Positions 1 to 8,442 of a stretch of DNA of 37,823 bases are shown one piece after another (the first letter of the stretch is position 1; every line of letters begins with the position of its first letter). The notes beneath the pieces are model-generated. The model saw only the letters and a list, made by a program, of their open reading frames with translations. It was not told where the DNA came from and searched no databases. This stretch comes from an uncultured Alphaproteobacteria bacterium (GTDB taxonomy: Bacteria > Pseudomonadota > Alphaproteobacteria > HIMB59 > GCA-002718135). Both the position numbers and the translations under genes were made by a program. Location: positions 1 to 37,823 of the forward strand of contig CACFVT010000009.1 in NCBI GenBank assembly GCA_902569865.1. Reading direction: 5' to 3'.

Positions 1-434
1 AAGAAATAATTCAGGGTCAGGCAAAAGTTATTAATAGTGATTATATAAAAATTGATGACCAAATAATAATCCTTTATGGAATAGAGGCAATGGAAAGAAA
101 GCAAGTTTGCTATATAGATAATAAAATCTGGCCTTGTTACGATATAACTGTTCGTTTTCTAGAGAGCTTAGTTGATTTAGGTGAAACAAAATGTCAAATT
201 ATAAAAAAAAATAGAATGGGCAGATTGTTTGGAATTTGTGAAGTAATTAATATAAATATTGAACTTAATAGAGAGTTAGTAGAAAAAGGTTATGCTTTAG
301 CAAGAAGAAAACAAACTAAAGATTATGTACAATATGAAAAAATTGCAAAAAAAAATAAATTGGGCATATGGCAAAGTAAATTTATCAAACCCTGGGATTG
401 GAGAAAAAGATATAATGTTCCATCCGATCCGTAA
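1..434 (+). CDS. Staphylococcal-nuclease-fold protein, 5' partial
   Basis: The first ATG (position 90) is internal: the same frame is open back to position 3 and the added residues form the start of the SNase fold (GQAKVINSDYIKI, then IILYGIEAMERKQ), so the gene begins outside the window. The family cleaves nucleic acids with Ca2+ in exported members. The usual VIDGDT is VINSDY here, the RLxGIDAPE block reads ILYGIEAME, and the catalytic Arg of that strand is Ile; the later RMGRLFG Arg and the REL(V)EKGYA block are kept. The fold is therefore clear but full catalytic ability is doubtful; many bacterial homologues are similarly degenerate. The last 20 bases overlap the start of the kelch gene, suggesting co-transcription. 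Confidence 0.8.
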   Translation, partial: EIIQGQAKVINSDYIKIDDQIIILYGIEAMERKQVCYIDNKIWPCYDITVRFLESLVDLGETKCQIIKKNRMGRLFGICEVININIELNRELVEKGYALARRKQTKDYVQYEKIAKKNKLGIWQSKFIKPWDWRKRYNVPSDP

Positions 435-1389
435 TATATTTATTTATTTTATATTTATTTTATGTACATTTTATTCTTTAACAGCTTTATCTAATGAAGA
501 ATGTAAGTGGGTTGAAAAAGCGGAAATGCCAACTGCTAGATCTGAATTTAGTACGGTAGTTCATAATGATAAAGTCTATGTTTTAGGAGGAATAAGTAAA
601 ACAGAAGCAATAGCAAATTTTGAAGTTTTTGATCCTAAAACAAATAAATGGGAAATTCTTGAACCAATGATAGAGCCAAATCATCATGGATCTTTAGGGG
701 TAGTTAATGGAAAAATTTATTTAATAGGAGGTTTTGTTGATCTAACATGGAAACATGCAAATGGGATAATATATCAATACGATATTAAAAAAAATTTATG
801 GAAAAAGTATGATGATCTCTCAAGATTAAGAGTAGCTCACACAAGTGAAACTATTGATAATAAAATATATATATTTGGAGGTCATGGATATAAACCAAGT
901 CATGTACTATATTATATACCTGAAGAAAAAAAAATGAGAGAGTTAGAAACTAGGATGCCATCTCCAGCAGATCATATTGCCTCAATTATAAATACTAATG
1001 GAGATATTATAATTTTAGGAGGAAGATTTAGAACAGGTAATCTTAATATGATTAGAATTTACAATTTTAAAGAAAATAAATGGTTTGCTAATGAAGCATT
1101 ACCTTTGAAGACCAGTGGGCATATAGCAGAAATAGTAAAAGATAGAATTTATGTTGTAGGAGGAGAAAATTTAGATAATGATAAAACTTTTAAGGAAAAC
1201 TGGTATTATGATTTTAAAAAAAATAATTGGTATAGATCATTAGATCTTCCTTATGGTCTTCATGGTATGGGATCAGGTGTTATAAATAATGAATTATATA
1301 TTTTTGGAGGTGGAAAAAGTGCAGGCATGGAAACTTTTAACACTCTTCAGAACAAAACTTTAAAATTACAATGTAATGAAAAACTATAA
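415..1389 (+). CDS. Exported kelch-repeat beta-propeller protein
   Basis: I place the start at the ATG at 415 (324 residues) rather than 325. The 415 start gives a signal peptide (MFHPIRN, then a hydrophobic stretch ending near TALS) and has GGAG about 11 bases upstream, whereas 325 would lie deep inside the preceding gene. The mature part has six kelch blades, each marked by a Gly-Gly pair: YVLGGIS, YLIGGFV, YIFGGHG, IILGGRF, YVVGGEN, YIFGGGK. This predicts a complete six-bladed propeller in the periplasm or outside the cell. Related proteins include sugar-binding or sialic-acid mutarotase (NanM-like) propellers, but no specific catalytic signature is visible, so ligand and reaction are unknown. 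Its 3' end overlaps the opposite-strand MarR-like gene by 6 bases. Confidence 0.8.
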   Translation: MFHPIRNIFIYFIFILCTFYSLTALSNEECKWVEKAEMPTARSEFSTVVHNDKVYVLGGISKTEAIANFEVFDPKTNKWEILEPMIEPNHHGSLGVVNGKIYLIGGFVDLTWKHANGIIYQYDIKKNLWKKYDDLSRLRVAHTSETIDNKIYIFGGHGYKPSHVLYYIPEEKKMRELETRMPSPADHIASIINTNGDIIILGGRFRTGNLNMIRIYNFKENKWFANEALPLKTSGHIAEIVKDRIYVVGGENLDNDKTFKENWYYDFKKNNWYRSLDLPYGLHGMGSGVINNELYIFGGGKSAGMETFNTLQNKTLKLQCNEKL

Positions 1390-1809
1390 TCCTAATCCAT
1401 TAAATTTTGAATAAAAATTCTTAAACCAAGTTTCAATAGAATTAATTGTTTCGTTAGATGGCATTATTAATTTTTTTCTGGAATCAGCTTTACTAGATTC
1501 ACTTGTAACGTAGCCTTTTTGTACAGCATCATCAATATATTTAAATTCTGTTGTTATAGTTTTTTTACCATCAGTAGCTAAGTGAAGATTAATTGATTCA
1601 AGTAGTTCTTGTTTAGATAAATCTTTATTTTGATAATAATATTTCATTACAGTTAAAATAAAAAGCCAATGTAAGGGCGACTGCTGAAACCAATTAACTA
1701 TATCATCTCTTATTGTTTCTTTTGAAATAGAAGCTATACAAAAGTCCACTAAAAACTTATTCTTTTCAAGATTAACTATTGAGTCCATTGCAAATTGTAA
1801 AATTCTCAT
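1384..1809 (-). CDS. Small MarR-like winged-helix protein
   Basis: A 141-residue soluble protein. The central and C-terminal part resembles a winged helix of the MarR type: a helical segment (LSKQELLESINLH), a candidate recognition helix (TTEFKYIDDAVQKGYVT), then a wing with ADSRKKLIMPS that matches the D-x-R-(K/R)-K-x-x-x-(L/M)-(T/P) pattern of MarR wings, and a final helix (ETWFKNFYSKF). The gene stands alone, facing away from the kelch gene with a 6-base tail-to-tail overlap, and its own upstream gap leads back to the glutamine synthetase gene. Target and ligand are unknown. An alternative start is Met8. The family call is from motif resemblance only. Confidence 0.6.
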   Translation of the reverse strand: MRILQFAMDSIVNLEKNKFLVDFCIASISKETIRDDIVNWFQQSPLHWLFILTVMKYYYQNKDLSKQELLESINLHLATDGKKTITTEFKYIDDAVQKGYVTSESSKADSRKKLIMPSNETINSIETWFKNFYSKFNGLGL

Positions 1810-2094
1810 ATAATTTACTACTAAAATTTATACAAAAAAAGAGTTATTAAATAAATATATTAACAAAATTTAATATAAAAAATTACTAGTATTTATATAA
1901 TTTATGTTAAAAAAGCATAATTTTTATAAAAAAGATAAGAAAATAAATAAATTTGTTTCAATTTATTTCTGATAAATTAGCTGATGTTCCCTCAGATGGT
2001 TTTCCGCTAAACATTCTGAAATTACGTTGTCAAATACTACATTGCCAAACAACAAAATTACTTAGCCAATATTTGTCATTTTAAATTTATAAAT
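1810..2094. other. Intergenic region with a GC-richer unexplained patch
   Basis: This 285-base gap lies 5' of the MarR-like gene and 3' of the glutamine synthetase gene (both minus strand). Most of it is A/T-rich, but about 1975-2065 is compositionally different and holds no ORF that I recognise. At 1960-1978 AATTTA and TAAATT flank a 7-base loop. The gap must carry the MarR-like promoter. The patch could be a small RNA, a regulator site or a gene remnant; I cannot decide. Confidence 0.35.
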
Positions 2095-3450
2095 TTAACA
2101 ATCTAAAGTATTATCTCTTTCCCACTGAGTAATTAGATTAGATTTATTTGATTTTGATTTTCTGAAGCCAATTTTCTTTTCTTTAGATGAATTATACTTT
2201 TTAATTTCTCTATTTTTAAGGGTTATGTATGAATTAATAACATCTTTTCCAAATGCAGACTTCAGCACTTTACTTTTATTTAAATTGTTTAAAGCTTGAT
2301 TTAAACTTAAGGGTAATTTTTTTGCTCCCTTAACTTTATGTGCATCTTCATACATATTTACATTAATAGGTTTACCTGGATTTCTTTTTTTATCTAAGCC
2401 ATCTAATCCTGCAGCAATAATACCAGCTTGTAATAAATAAGGATTAGTTGCGCCATCCATTAATCGTAATTCAAATCTTCCAGAGCCTGGCACACGTATC
2501 ATGTGTGTTCTGTTATTACCAGAATAGGTAATTGTATTAGGAGACCATGTAGCACCTGAATCGGTAACTGGTGCATTAATTCTTTTATAACTATTGATAG
2601 TTGGATTAAACCAAGCAGTTAAAGCTTCAGCCGAGTTCATAATTCCACCCATAAAATGGTATGCAGTTTTTGATAAACCTAATTTATCTTTTTTATCTAA
2701 AAATAAATTTTTACCTTTTTTATTCCAGATTGATAGATGCGCATGACAACCATTTCCAGTTTTATCTATAAAGGGTTTTGGCATAAAGGTAGCTCTTAAA
2801 CCTACTTTTTCCGCTAAAGCTCTAACCATAAATTTAAAAAAAACATGACGGTCAGCTGTTTGTAAACAATCTGAAAAATCCCAATTCATTTCAAATTGTC
2901 CATTTGCATCTTCATGATCATTTTGATATGGTCCCCAACCAAGCATGATCATAGAGTCACATATTCCTCTAATTAAATCATACTGACGCATCAACGCAGA
3001 TTGATCATAGCAAGGTTTATCTGCAATATCTTTTTGATCTGCAATAGAATCACCACTTGGAGAAATTAAAAAATATTCGCATTCAACACCACTTTTTAAG
3101 TGCATATTTTTTTTTGCTAATTTATTAATTTGATTGCGTAACATAACACGAGGAGAAGCATCTACTGGTTTACCATCCATCCATAAATCTGCTGCTAACC
3201 AACCTACATCCATTTGCCATGGGAGTTGTATAAAACTATTTGGATCAGGTATTGCGGCCATATCTGGGTCAGATGGAGACATATCTAAGTACGTAGAAAA
3301 ACCAGCAAATCCTGCACCTTCTTTTTGCATTTCTTTTATAGATCGAGCAGGAACTAATTTAGATCTAAGTACTCCAAAAAAATCTACATAACTTATTAAA
3401 AAGTATTTTATTTTTTTCTTTTTTGCGATCTCCGCTAGATTTATAGCCAT
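2095..3450 (-). CDS. glnT: Type III glutamine synthetase family (GlnT/GmaS-like)
   Basis: A full-length 451-residue ligase of the GlnT class, which joins glutamate to ammonia or, in the GmaS branch, to methylamine using ATP. N-terminal beta-grasp domain is about residues 10-100. Catalytic-domain motifs are intact: VECEYFL (about 122-128), HEDANGQFEMNW (179-190), GNGCHAHLS (232-240), NNRTHMIRVPGSGRFELRLMD (312-332) and the ATNPYL block. A GGAG Shine-Dalgarno precedes ATG at 3450. It is transcribed divergently from two EamA exporters, and the window has a second, very different paralogue at 6592-8007. No mgsABC (N-methylglutamate synthase) genes accompany it, so sequence alone does not separate ammonia from methylamine as substrate. 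Confidence 0.85.
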   Translation of the reverse strand: MAINLAEIAKKKKIKYFLISYVDFFGVLRSKLVPARSIKEMQKEGAGFAGFSTYLDMSPSDPDMAAIPDPNSFIQLPWQMDVGWLAADLWMDGKPVDASPRVMLRNQINKLAKKNMHLKSGVECEYFLISPSGDSIADQKDIADKPCYDQSALMRQYDLIRGICDSMIMLGWGPYQNDHEDANGQFEMNWDFSDCLQTADRHVFFKFMVRALAEKVGLRATFMPKPFIDKTGNGCHAHLSIWNKKGKNLFLDKKDKLGLSKTAYHFMGGIMNSAEALTAWFNPTINSYKRINAPVTDSGATWSPNTITYSGNNRTHMIRVPGSGRFELRLMDGATNPYLLQAGIIAAGLDGLDKKRNPGKPINVNMYEDAHKVKGAKKLPLSLNQALNNLNKSKVLKSAFGKDVINSYITLKNREIKKYNSSKEKKIGFRKSKSNKSNLITQWERDNTLDC

Positions 3451-3568
3451 TTTATCTCCTTCAATATTTAAATAACAGATTATTAAACCTCAAATAATAA
3501 TTAATAAATACATTTTTTATAAAACATTTAATAACTAATCAACAATACTTTTTACTATAAATATCCAA

Positions 3569-4414
3569 ATGAAAGCAATTACATTAAATCTTATAGCATG
3601 GGGAACACTACCCATAATGGACGGTATGGCAAAATATTTAAGTACTGAGATGCATTTTGTAGAAGTTGTATGGGCAAGATATTTTTTTATGGTTGCAATG
3701 AGTCTTCCAATCACATTTTTCTTTTTTAGAAAATATCTTACGTGGCCACATAATTTTTTACTTCAAATGTCTAGAAGTATTTTTTTATTTTTATCAACTA
3801 TTTGTTTTTTTTATGCCATTTCTGTTATTTCTTTAGCAAAATCTCTTACCTTGGCTTTTGTTGCTCCAATCTTTGTTACTATTTTATCTGCTTTGTTATT
3901 AAAAGAAAAAGTTGGGATTCATCGATGGGGAGCAGTATTTGTAGGATTTATTGGAGCACTTATTATTATTCAACCAGGTATTATCAAAATTAACCTAGCA
4001 TCAATAGCCAGTCTTGGAGCGGGAATATCCTATGCATTTTATGTAATTTCAACTAGAAAACTTTCATCTTTTGATAACCCCTATCTAACATTAATATTTA
4101 CTGGTGTATTTGGCGCTATTATAATTAGTGTTATTGTTCCATATTTTTGGACAACTCCAACTATTAATCAATGGCTTTTAATGATTGGTTTAGCAGCTGT
4201 TGGAATGTTTGCTCATTTTTGCTTAATCTTATCATTAAACTATGCTGAAGCATCTAAGCTTGCGCCTTTAGCTTATTTTGAAATAGTTAATAATATTTTA
4301 ATCGGTTATTATTTCTTTGGCGACTTTCCAAACAAATGGTTATGGTTAGGTTTATTTTTTATTGTATCAAGTGGAATTTATATTTCAATAAGAGAAGTAA
4401 AAAAATTAAATTAA
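3569..4414 (+). CDS. EamA-family (DMT) transporter 1
   Basis: A 281-residue integral membrane protein with about ten hydrophobic segments and two EamA repeats; the second begins near IASLGAGISYAFY. The repeat-typical motif LAKSLTLAFVAPIFVTILSALLLKE (central part about residues 90-115) is present, with acidic residues after the helix. Drug/metabolite-superfamily members export amino acids, purines or other small metabolites; the substrate cannot be read from sequence. It starts 118 bases from the divergent glutamine synthetase gene with almost no Shine-Dalgarno, and is followed after 7 bases by a second EamA gene, so the two are probably one transcript. The pair may work as separate exporters or as a heterodimer. 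Confidence 0.85.
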   Translation: MKAITLNLIAWGTLPIMDGMAKYLSTEMHFVEVVWARYFFMVAMSLPITFFFFRKYLTWPHNFLLQMSRSIFLFLSTICFFYAISVISLAKSLTLAFVAPIFVTILSALLLKEKVGIHRWGAVFVGFIGALIIIQPGIIKINLASIASLGAGISYAFYVISTRKLSSFDNPYLTLIFTGVFGAIIISVIVPYFWTTPTINQWLLMIGLAAVGMFAHFCLILSLNYAEASKLAPLAYFEIVNNILIGYYFFGDFPNKWLWLGLFFIVSSGIYISIREVKKLN

Positions 4415-4421
4415 TAAAATA

Positions 4422-5300
4422 ATGAATTTAACAGATAAACAAAAAGGAATTTTTCTATCTTTATTTGGTGTGCTAATTATTACTCCAGATTCTTTATTTA
4501 TACGTCTAATCAATATTCCGTCTTGGGAGTTACTTTTCTATAGAGGATTAATCCCTTACTTTTGTTTATTTATTTTCTTACTCCTTTATTATAAAAAAAA
4601 TTTTCTTCATGCTTTATTAATAACAGGTCTGCCTGGCTTATTATATGCTGCCTTAATTGCATTAGGTAACACTGCATTTGTACTATCCATTCAAAATACA
4701 AATGTTGCAAATACACTAATCATGATTGCATTAACTCCTTTTGCAACTGCCATACTTAGCTCAATTTTTATCAAAGAACACCCCAGTAAAAGAATGTGGT
4801 TAACAATTATTGCTTGTTTTGGGACTATATTATTTATTTTTTACGAGTCTTATCAAGGGGGTCGTCTTTTTGGAGATTTTTTTGGATTGCTAACAGCAAT
4901 TTTTATGGGTGGTGGTGCTGTTGTGATTCGCTATAGTAAGTCATTTGACTTTCTTCCTTCACTTTTAATATCAAAATTATTCACTATTTTAATAGCGTTT
5001 ACATTTATTGACTCATTTCCTGAATCACTTTTAGTTAATTCATATCAATTATTCTTTATTATTATAATGGGCTTATTTCTACTCATCCCATTAGCATGTA
5101 TAACTATTGCCCCAAGATATATTCCAGCATATGAAGTTCAAATATTTTTTATTCTAGAGACTATTCTTGGCCCGATTTGGGTCTGGCTAGTTATTCATGA
5201 ACAACCATCATCAAAAACAATTATTGGAGGAATAATCATCATTTTGATTATTTTTACCCACACTATTTTTGAACTTCGGGAAAATAAAACAATTGAGTAA
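4422..5300 (+). CDS. EamA-family (DMT) transporter 2
   Basis: A 292-residue membrane protein with ten predicted segments and two EamA domains (first about 8-140, second about 150-285). NTNVANTLIMIALTPF and the following IFIKEHPSKR correspond to the conserved helix 4-5 part of the family, and the C-terminal repeat ends ILETILGPIWVWLVIHEQPS, the most typical EamA signature. It diverges strongly from the upstream copy, so the pair is not a recent duplication. The location next to amine-ligase genes would fit export or uptake of an amino compound, but that is only inference. Confidence 0.85.
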   Translation: MNLTDKQKGIFLSLFGVLIITPDSLFIRLINIPSWELLFYRGLIPYFCLFIFLLLYYKKNFLHALLITGLPGLLYAALIALGNTAFVLSIQNTNVANTLIMIALTPFATAILSSIFIKEHPSKRMWLTIIACFGTILFIFYESYQGGRLFGDFFGLLTAIFMGGGAVVIRYSKSFDFLPSLLISKLFTILIAFTFIDSFPESLLVNSYQLFFIIIMGLFLLIPLACITIAPRYIPAYEVQIFFILETILGPIWVWLVIHEQPSSKTIIGGIIIILIIFTHTIFELRENKTIE

Positions 5301-5544
5301 AATAGAAATAAAATTTATTATTCCACAAAAAACTGATCCAAATAAAATAAAAGAAAGAGTAAGAATAAAGTTACCACTATCTATTTTATTAAAAAAATGG
5401 TGTTTCTAAAGTCTGGTCTATAAGGCATAAAAAACACAAAACCATTAAGCCAGTCAAAAAACCTCTTTTATAAAATTTAATCTACTTTTCTTTAATTAAT
5501 TTTATATTTATTTAGTTATATTACACGAAATTATATTTAAATCA
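5301..5544. other. Convergent intergenic region
   Basis: This 244-base gap separates the second EamA gene from the oppositely oriented MetX-like gene. ATGGT near 5396 and ACCAT near 5442 flank partly complementary sequence (GTGTTT and AAAACAC), an imperfect hairpin that could help end transcription. A 38-codon frame starting at TTG 5293 and ending at 5409 is rich in Lys and Ile and looks like chance in AT-rich DNA. I see no other feature. Confidence 0.3.
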
Positions 5545-6561
5545 TTATTCTAACAGATCATTAACTGCTTGATCTAAAGCAGTTTCAAAACCTTTATCAT
5601 TGCCTGGATTAGCAACACAATGCCCCCAGACCGAGTTGTAAGTTCTCAATTCAGCGTTTTTAATATGCTTTGTTTCAAATTCATTATCTTCAGGTGGAAA
5701 ATATAAATCATTACTGCATGGTATAATAATAGTTTTTGCTTTTATATTTTTTAAAGCCTCTATAAAATTACCATTATATTGTTTTCCAATAGAGATATCT
5801 CCTTTTTGCCATGTTAAAAGTTTTGTTAAAAGATTATTTGCATCCCAATTTTTGACGTGATCATTTTCCCAATCAACTAATAATTCTTCCACATTTTGAT
5901 AACCTAAATTTTTATATTTTTGTTCTCTAAAGAATGTTTGTGAAAAAGCCCAGCCTGCATATACTCTACCAAAGGCTTTTAGTCCTCTAACTGGAGGTGA
6001 TGTATAATCACCATTATTCCAGGCAGGATCAGCACAAAGAGCAGCTTTTACACCTTCTAAAAAAACAAAATTATGCTCCGATGTTTTAGCTGAAGCACAA
6101 AAAGGTAAAATAGCATTCACCATATCTGGGTATTGAGCAGCCCATTGATAGGATTGACAGCCTGCCATTGACCATCCAGCAACTAAAGCAATTTTGCTAA
6201 TTTTGAGATGTTCTGTTAATAATTTATATTGGCAAGCAATATTATCAAATAAAGATATTGTTGGAAATTTGGATCCTTTTTGATCTATTTCTGCATTGCT
6301 AGGAGATGTGGATAAACCATTACCAAATAAGTTTACGGATATAATAAAATGCTTTTCTGGATTTATAGCTCTATTAGTCCCAAAGAAACCTTCGTTTCTA
6401 TTATGAGTACCAGTATAAAAAGTAGGTAAAATAATTACATTACTTTTATCTGAATTTAATGAACCGTATGTTTTATATGCAAGTTTAGCTGAAAGTAAAA
6501 TTTCACCTGATAAAAGCTCTACATTGCCAAGGTTATAAATTTCATAGTCAATATTATTCAT
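5545..6561 (-). CDS. MetX-like alpha/beta hydrolase-fold protein
   Basis: A 338-residue protein of the homoserine O-acetyltransferase (MetX) branch of alpha/beta hydrolases. The nucleophile elbow is GWSMAG (Ser131); the acid is in CSNDLYFPP (about 285) and the His in VWGHCVANPG (about 312), so the triad looks complete. The N-terminal block AYKTYGSLN with NVIILPTFYTGTH resembles the MetX oxyanion region. Being last in an operon with a Rieske oxygenase, GloA, a cupin and a glutamine-synthetase homologue argues against methionine synthesis and for an acyl transfer or amide/ester hydrolysis step in that pathway. It follows the ligase gene after 30 bases. Function in the pathway is inferred. Confidence 0.75.
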   Translation of the reverse strand: MNNIDYEIYNLGNVELLSGEILLSAKLAYKTYGSLNSDKSNVIILPTFYTGTHNRNEGFFGTNRAINPEKHFIISVNLFGNGLSTSPSNAEIDQKGSKFPTISLFDNIACQYKLLTEHLKISKIALVAGWSMAGCQSYQWAAQYPDMVNAILPFCASAKTSEHNFVFLEGVKAALCADPAWNNGDYTSPPVRGLKAFGRVYAGWAFSQTFFREQKYKNLGYQNVEELLVDWENDHVKNWDANNLLTKLLTWQKGDISIGKQYNGNFIEALKNIKAKTIIIPCSNDLYFPPEDNEFETKHIKNAELRTYNSVWGHCVANPGNDKGFETALDQAVNDLLE

Positions 6562-6591
6562 TTTAATAAAATATAATCTAGTTTATATGTT

Positions 6592-8007
6592 TTAATATAA
6601 CCTTAGATATTCTTTGACTTCCCAATCTGTAACAGCTTGATGATATCTTTCCCATTCATCATTTTTATATTGAACATAGGAATTTAACATCACTTTACCC
6701 ATTACTTTTTCTGCAATTTTATTTTTTTGCAAAGCTTCAGTAGCTTGAAGTAAATTTCTTGGAAGACGTCTTATGCCAAGCTTTTTCATATCTTCAGCTT
6801 TTAAAGCGTAGAGATCAAAATCAGAGGGTTTTCCAGGATCAGTTTTATTTTGAATACCATCTATTGCAGCTGATATAGTCATACCAAGTGCTAAGTAAAC
6901 ATTCATTGTTAAATCAGCCGCACGATTTTCTATACAGTATCTATTTTGAGGTAATCGAAATTGTGCTGAGCGATTATTATGACCATACGTAATATTAGTT
7001 GGTGCCCACGTATGAACTCCACCCTCAAAACCACCTACAGTCGGTACTAACCCATTATATGAATTTACTGTTGGACAAGTAATTGCAGTGATAGCTTCTG
7101 AATGTTCAAGCAATCCACCAACTGCATGCATTGCATCTTGTGACCATTTATCACGATCTTTAAAAACATTTGTATTTTTCTTTATGTCATTAAGTGAAAA
7201 ATTTATATGCCCTCCTGACCGCCAATCACCTATAGTTGGTTTTGGCATGAAGGTGACAAACATATCATGTTTTTTCGCCACTTCTTTTAAAAGTATTTTT
7301 AAAAATACCAATCTATCTGCCATTTGTAGAAGATCAGTATAATGAAAATCTAATTCAAATTGAGAATAAGCACCTTCAGCAACAACATCGTGTAAGTCCC
7401 ATCCTAACTCACCTAAAATATCCATCATTTCTTTTAAAAAATGCATTGAATCTAAAGAATATTCAACATCATAGCCAAATGCTTGTCTTCTTGGTTGAAT
7501 GCCATGAGGGGGATCATTATCTATTGCCTTAACAGGCTCACCTTTTTCGTTGTATTTCATAACAATGAATTCAGGCTCTATGCCTGCAAAACCTTGATAC
7601 CCTTGTTCTTGTTTTTCTTGAATAATTTTTTTAAGAGCTTGTCTTGGACAAACATTGTAGGGAGCACCTTCCCAAAACAAATCAGCAAATATTATAGCTG
7701 TTGTTTTATCCCATGGACAAACATATACAGCATTAAGATCAGGAAGCATTATTTGATCAGGATCAGCTGGTGTTAATTCAGGTACAAAAGATACTGAATG
7801 AACTGCAAATTGGGGACCTTTACCCATACATAAAGCTTCAAAATCACTCATAGGAACAGGTTTTGTTTTTGGGATCCCGTGCATATCAATCCAGCTCGAT
7901 AAAACATATTTAACTCCTGCATCTTCAAGTCTTTTTTTGGCTGATGATATTTCAGGTTTATTTCTTTCTATAGCCTCACTTAAGCTTTCATAATAAATTT
8001 TGCTCAT
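6592..8007 (-). CDS. Divergent glutamine synthetase homologue (gamma-glutamyl-amine ligase candidate)
   Basis: 471 residues with the glutamine synthetase fold: beta-grasp domain about 30-120, then GIEPEFIV (142-149), EGAYSQFELDFHY (211-223), a variant loop SGGHINFSL (264-272), NNRSAQFRLPQ (345-355) and ENRAAD (360-365). Family enzymes activate glutamate as gamma-glutamyl phosphate and transfer it to an amine. The loop that is G-x-G-x-H-x-H-x-S in ordinary members reads GGHINFS, so one His is Asn. Together with the Rieske partner this suggests a specialised amine ligase in the style of TdnQ/AtdA1 (aniline) or IpuC (isopropylamine) rather than an ammonia enzyme. AAGGA precedes ATG 8007. Neighbours: cupin 23 bases upstream, MetX-like gene 30 bases downstream. 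Confidence 0.8.
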   Translation of the reverse strand: MSKIYYESLSEAIERNKPEISSAKKRLEDAGVKYVLSSWIDMHGIPKTKPVPMSDFEALCMGKGPQFAVHSVSFVPELTPADPDQIMLPDLNAVYVCPWDKTTAIIFADLFWEGAPYNVCPRQALKKIIQEKQEQGYQGFAGIEPEFIVMKYNEKGEPVKAIDNDPPHGIQPRRQAFGYDVEYSLDSMHFLKEMMDILGELGWDLHDVVAEGAYSQFELDFHYTDLLQMADRLVFLKILLKEVAKKHDMFVTFMPKPTIGDWRSGGHINFSLNDIKKNTNVFKDRDKWSQDAMHAVGGLLEHSEAITAITCPTVNSYNGLVPTVGGFEGGVHTWAPTNITYGHNNRSAQFRLPQNRYCIENRAADLTMNVYLALGMTISAAIDGIQNKTDPGKPSDFDLYALKAEDMKKLGIRRLPRNLLQATEALQKNKIAEKVMGKVMLNSYVQYKNDEWERYHQAVTDWEVKEYLRLY

Positions 8008-8030
8008 TAGTTATCCTTACTATAATTTTT

Positions 8031-8429
8031 TTATTCTATACCCATATCTTCAGGATCAATCCCTGGCACATGCGTAAGTCCAGCTTTCTTTTTCCAATCA
8101 TGGGGATAGGCTGCATAGAAAATCACACATATTTCATCACATTCATATGCAATATGATTGTCTTTTGGTATATATAAAACATCCCCTGGATTACAGACAT
8201 ATGATTCTCCATCACAAGTAAGTCTGAATGAACCTTTCATACAATATATAATTTCATCACATGTCAAATCCCATGGCACTGATATTTTGTTTAGAAAATT
8301 TAAACCTCCACACATGGTGTCACTGACTTTTGAGGTTACAAAGGGCTTAATATAAGTTTGACCCGGCTCAAGTGTATGTAATCGGTGTTCTATATCTGAA
8401 AATTTGTATAATTGAGGTTTGTTACCCAT
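8031..8429 (-). CDS. Small cupin protein (EutQ-like)
   Basis: A 132-residue single-domain cupin. The two conserved cupin boxes are recognisable: DEIIYCMKGSF (about 58-68) and GDVLYIPKDNHIAY (about 82-95). Metal ligands are sparse; the first box has no HxH pair, which resembles EutQ-type and regulatory or structural cupins rather than metal dioxygenases. It lies inside the Rieske-gloA-cupin-ligase operon with a 13-base gap before it and 23 bases after it. Possible roles are binding or isomerising an intermediate, or kinase-like activity as shown for EutQ; none can be read directly. Confidence 0.7.
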   Translation of the reverse strand: MGNKPQLYKFSDIEHRLHTLEPGQTYIKPFVTSKVSDTMCGGLNFLNKISVPWDLTCDEIIYCMKGSFRLTCDGESYVCNPGDVLYIPKDNHIAYECDEICVIFYAAYPHDWKKKAGLTHVPGIDPEDMGIE

Positions 8430-8442
8430 AATCTACCTTTCT

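Noticed and set aside
325-414. Longer start for the kelch gene at 325.
   Set aside because: It would overlap the nuclease-fold gene by 110 bases and destroy the signal peptide; the ATG at 415 has a ribosome site and a clean signal sequence.
2081-2098. Perfect 18-base palindrome TTAAATTTATAAATTTAA across the GS stop codon.
   Set aside because: It is pure A/T with low complexity and no T-run follows on the minus strand; such palindromes are expected by chance here.
5293-5409. A 38-codon plus-strand frame with TTG start overlapping the end of the second EamA gene.
   Set aside because: No ribosome site, Lys/Ile-rich composition and no recognisable motif; consistent with random sequence at this base composition.
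7088-7776. Open frames on the plus strand opposite the second GS gene (and similar ones opposite other genes).
   Set aside because: They are antisense shadows of well-supported coding regions with no motifs or ribosome sites.
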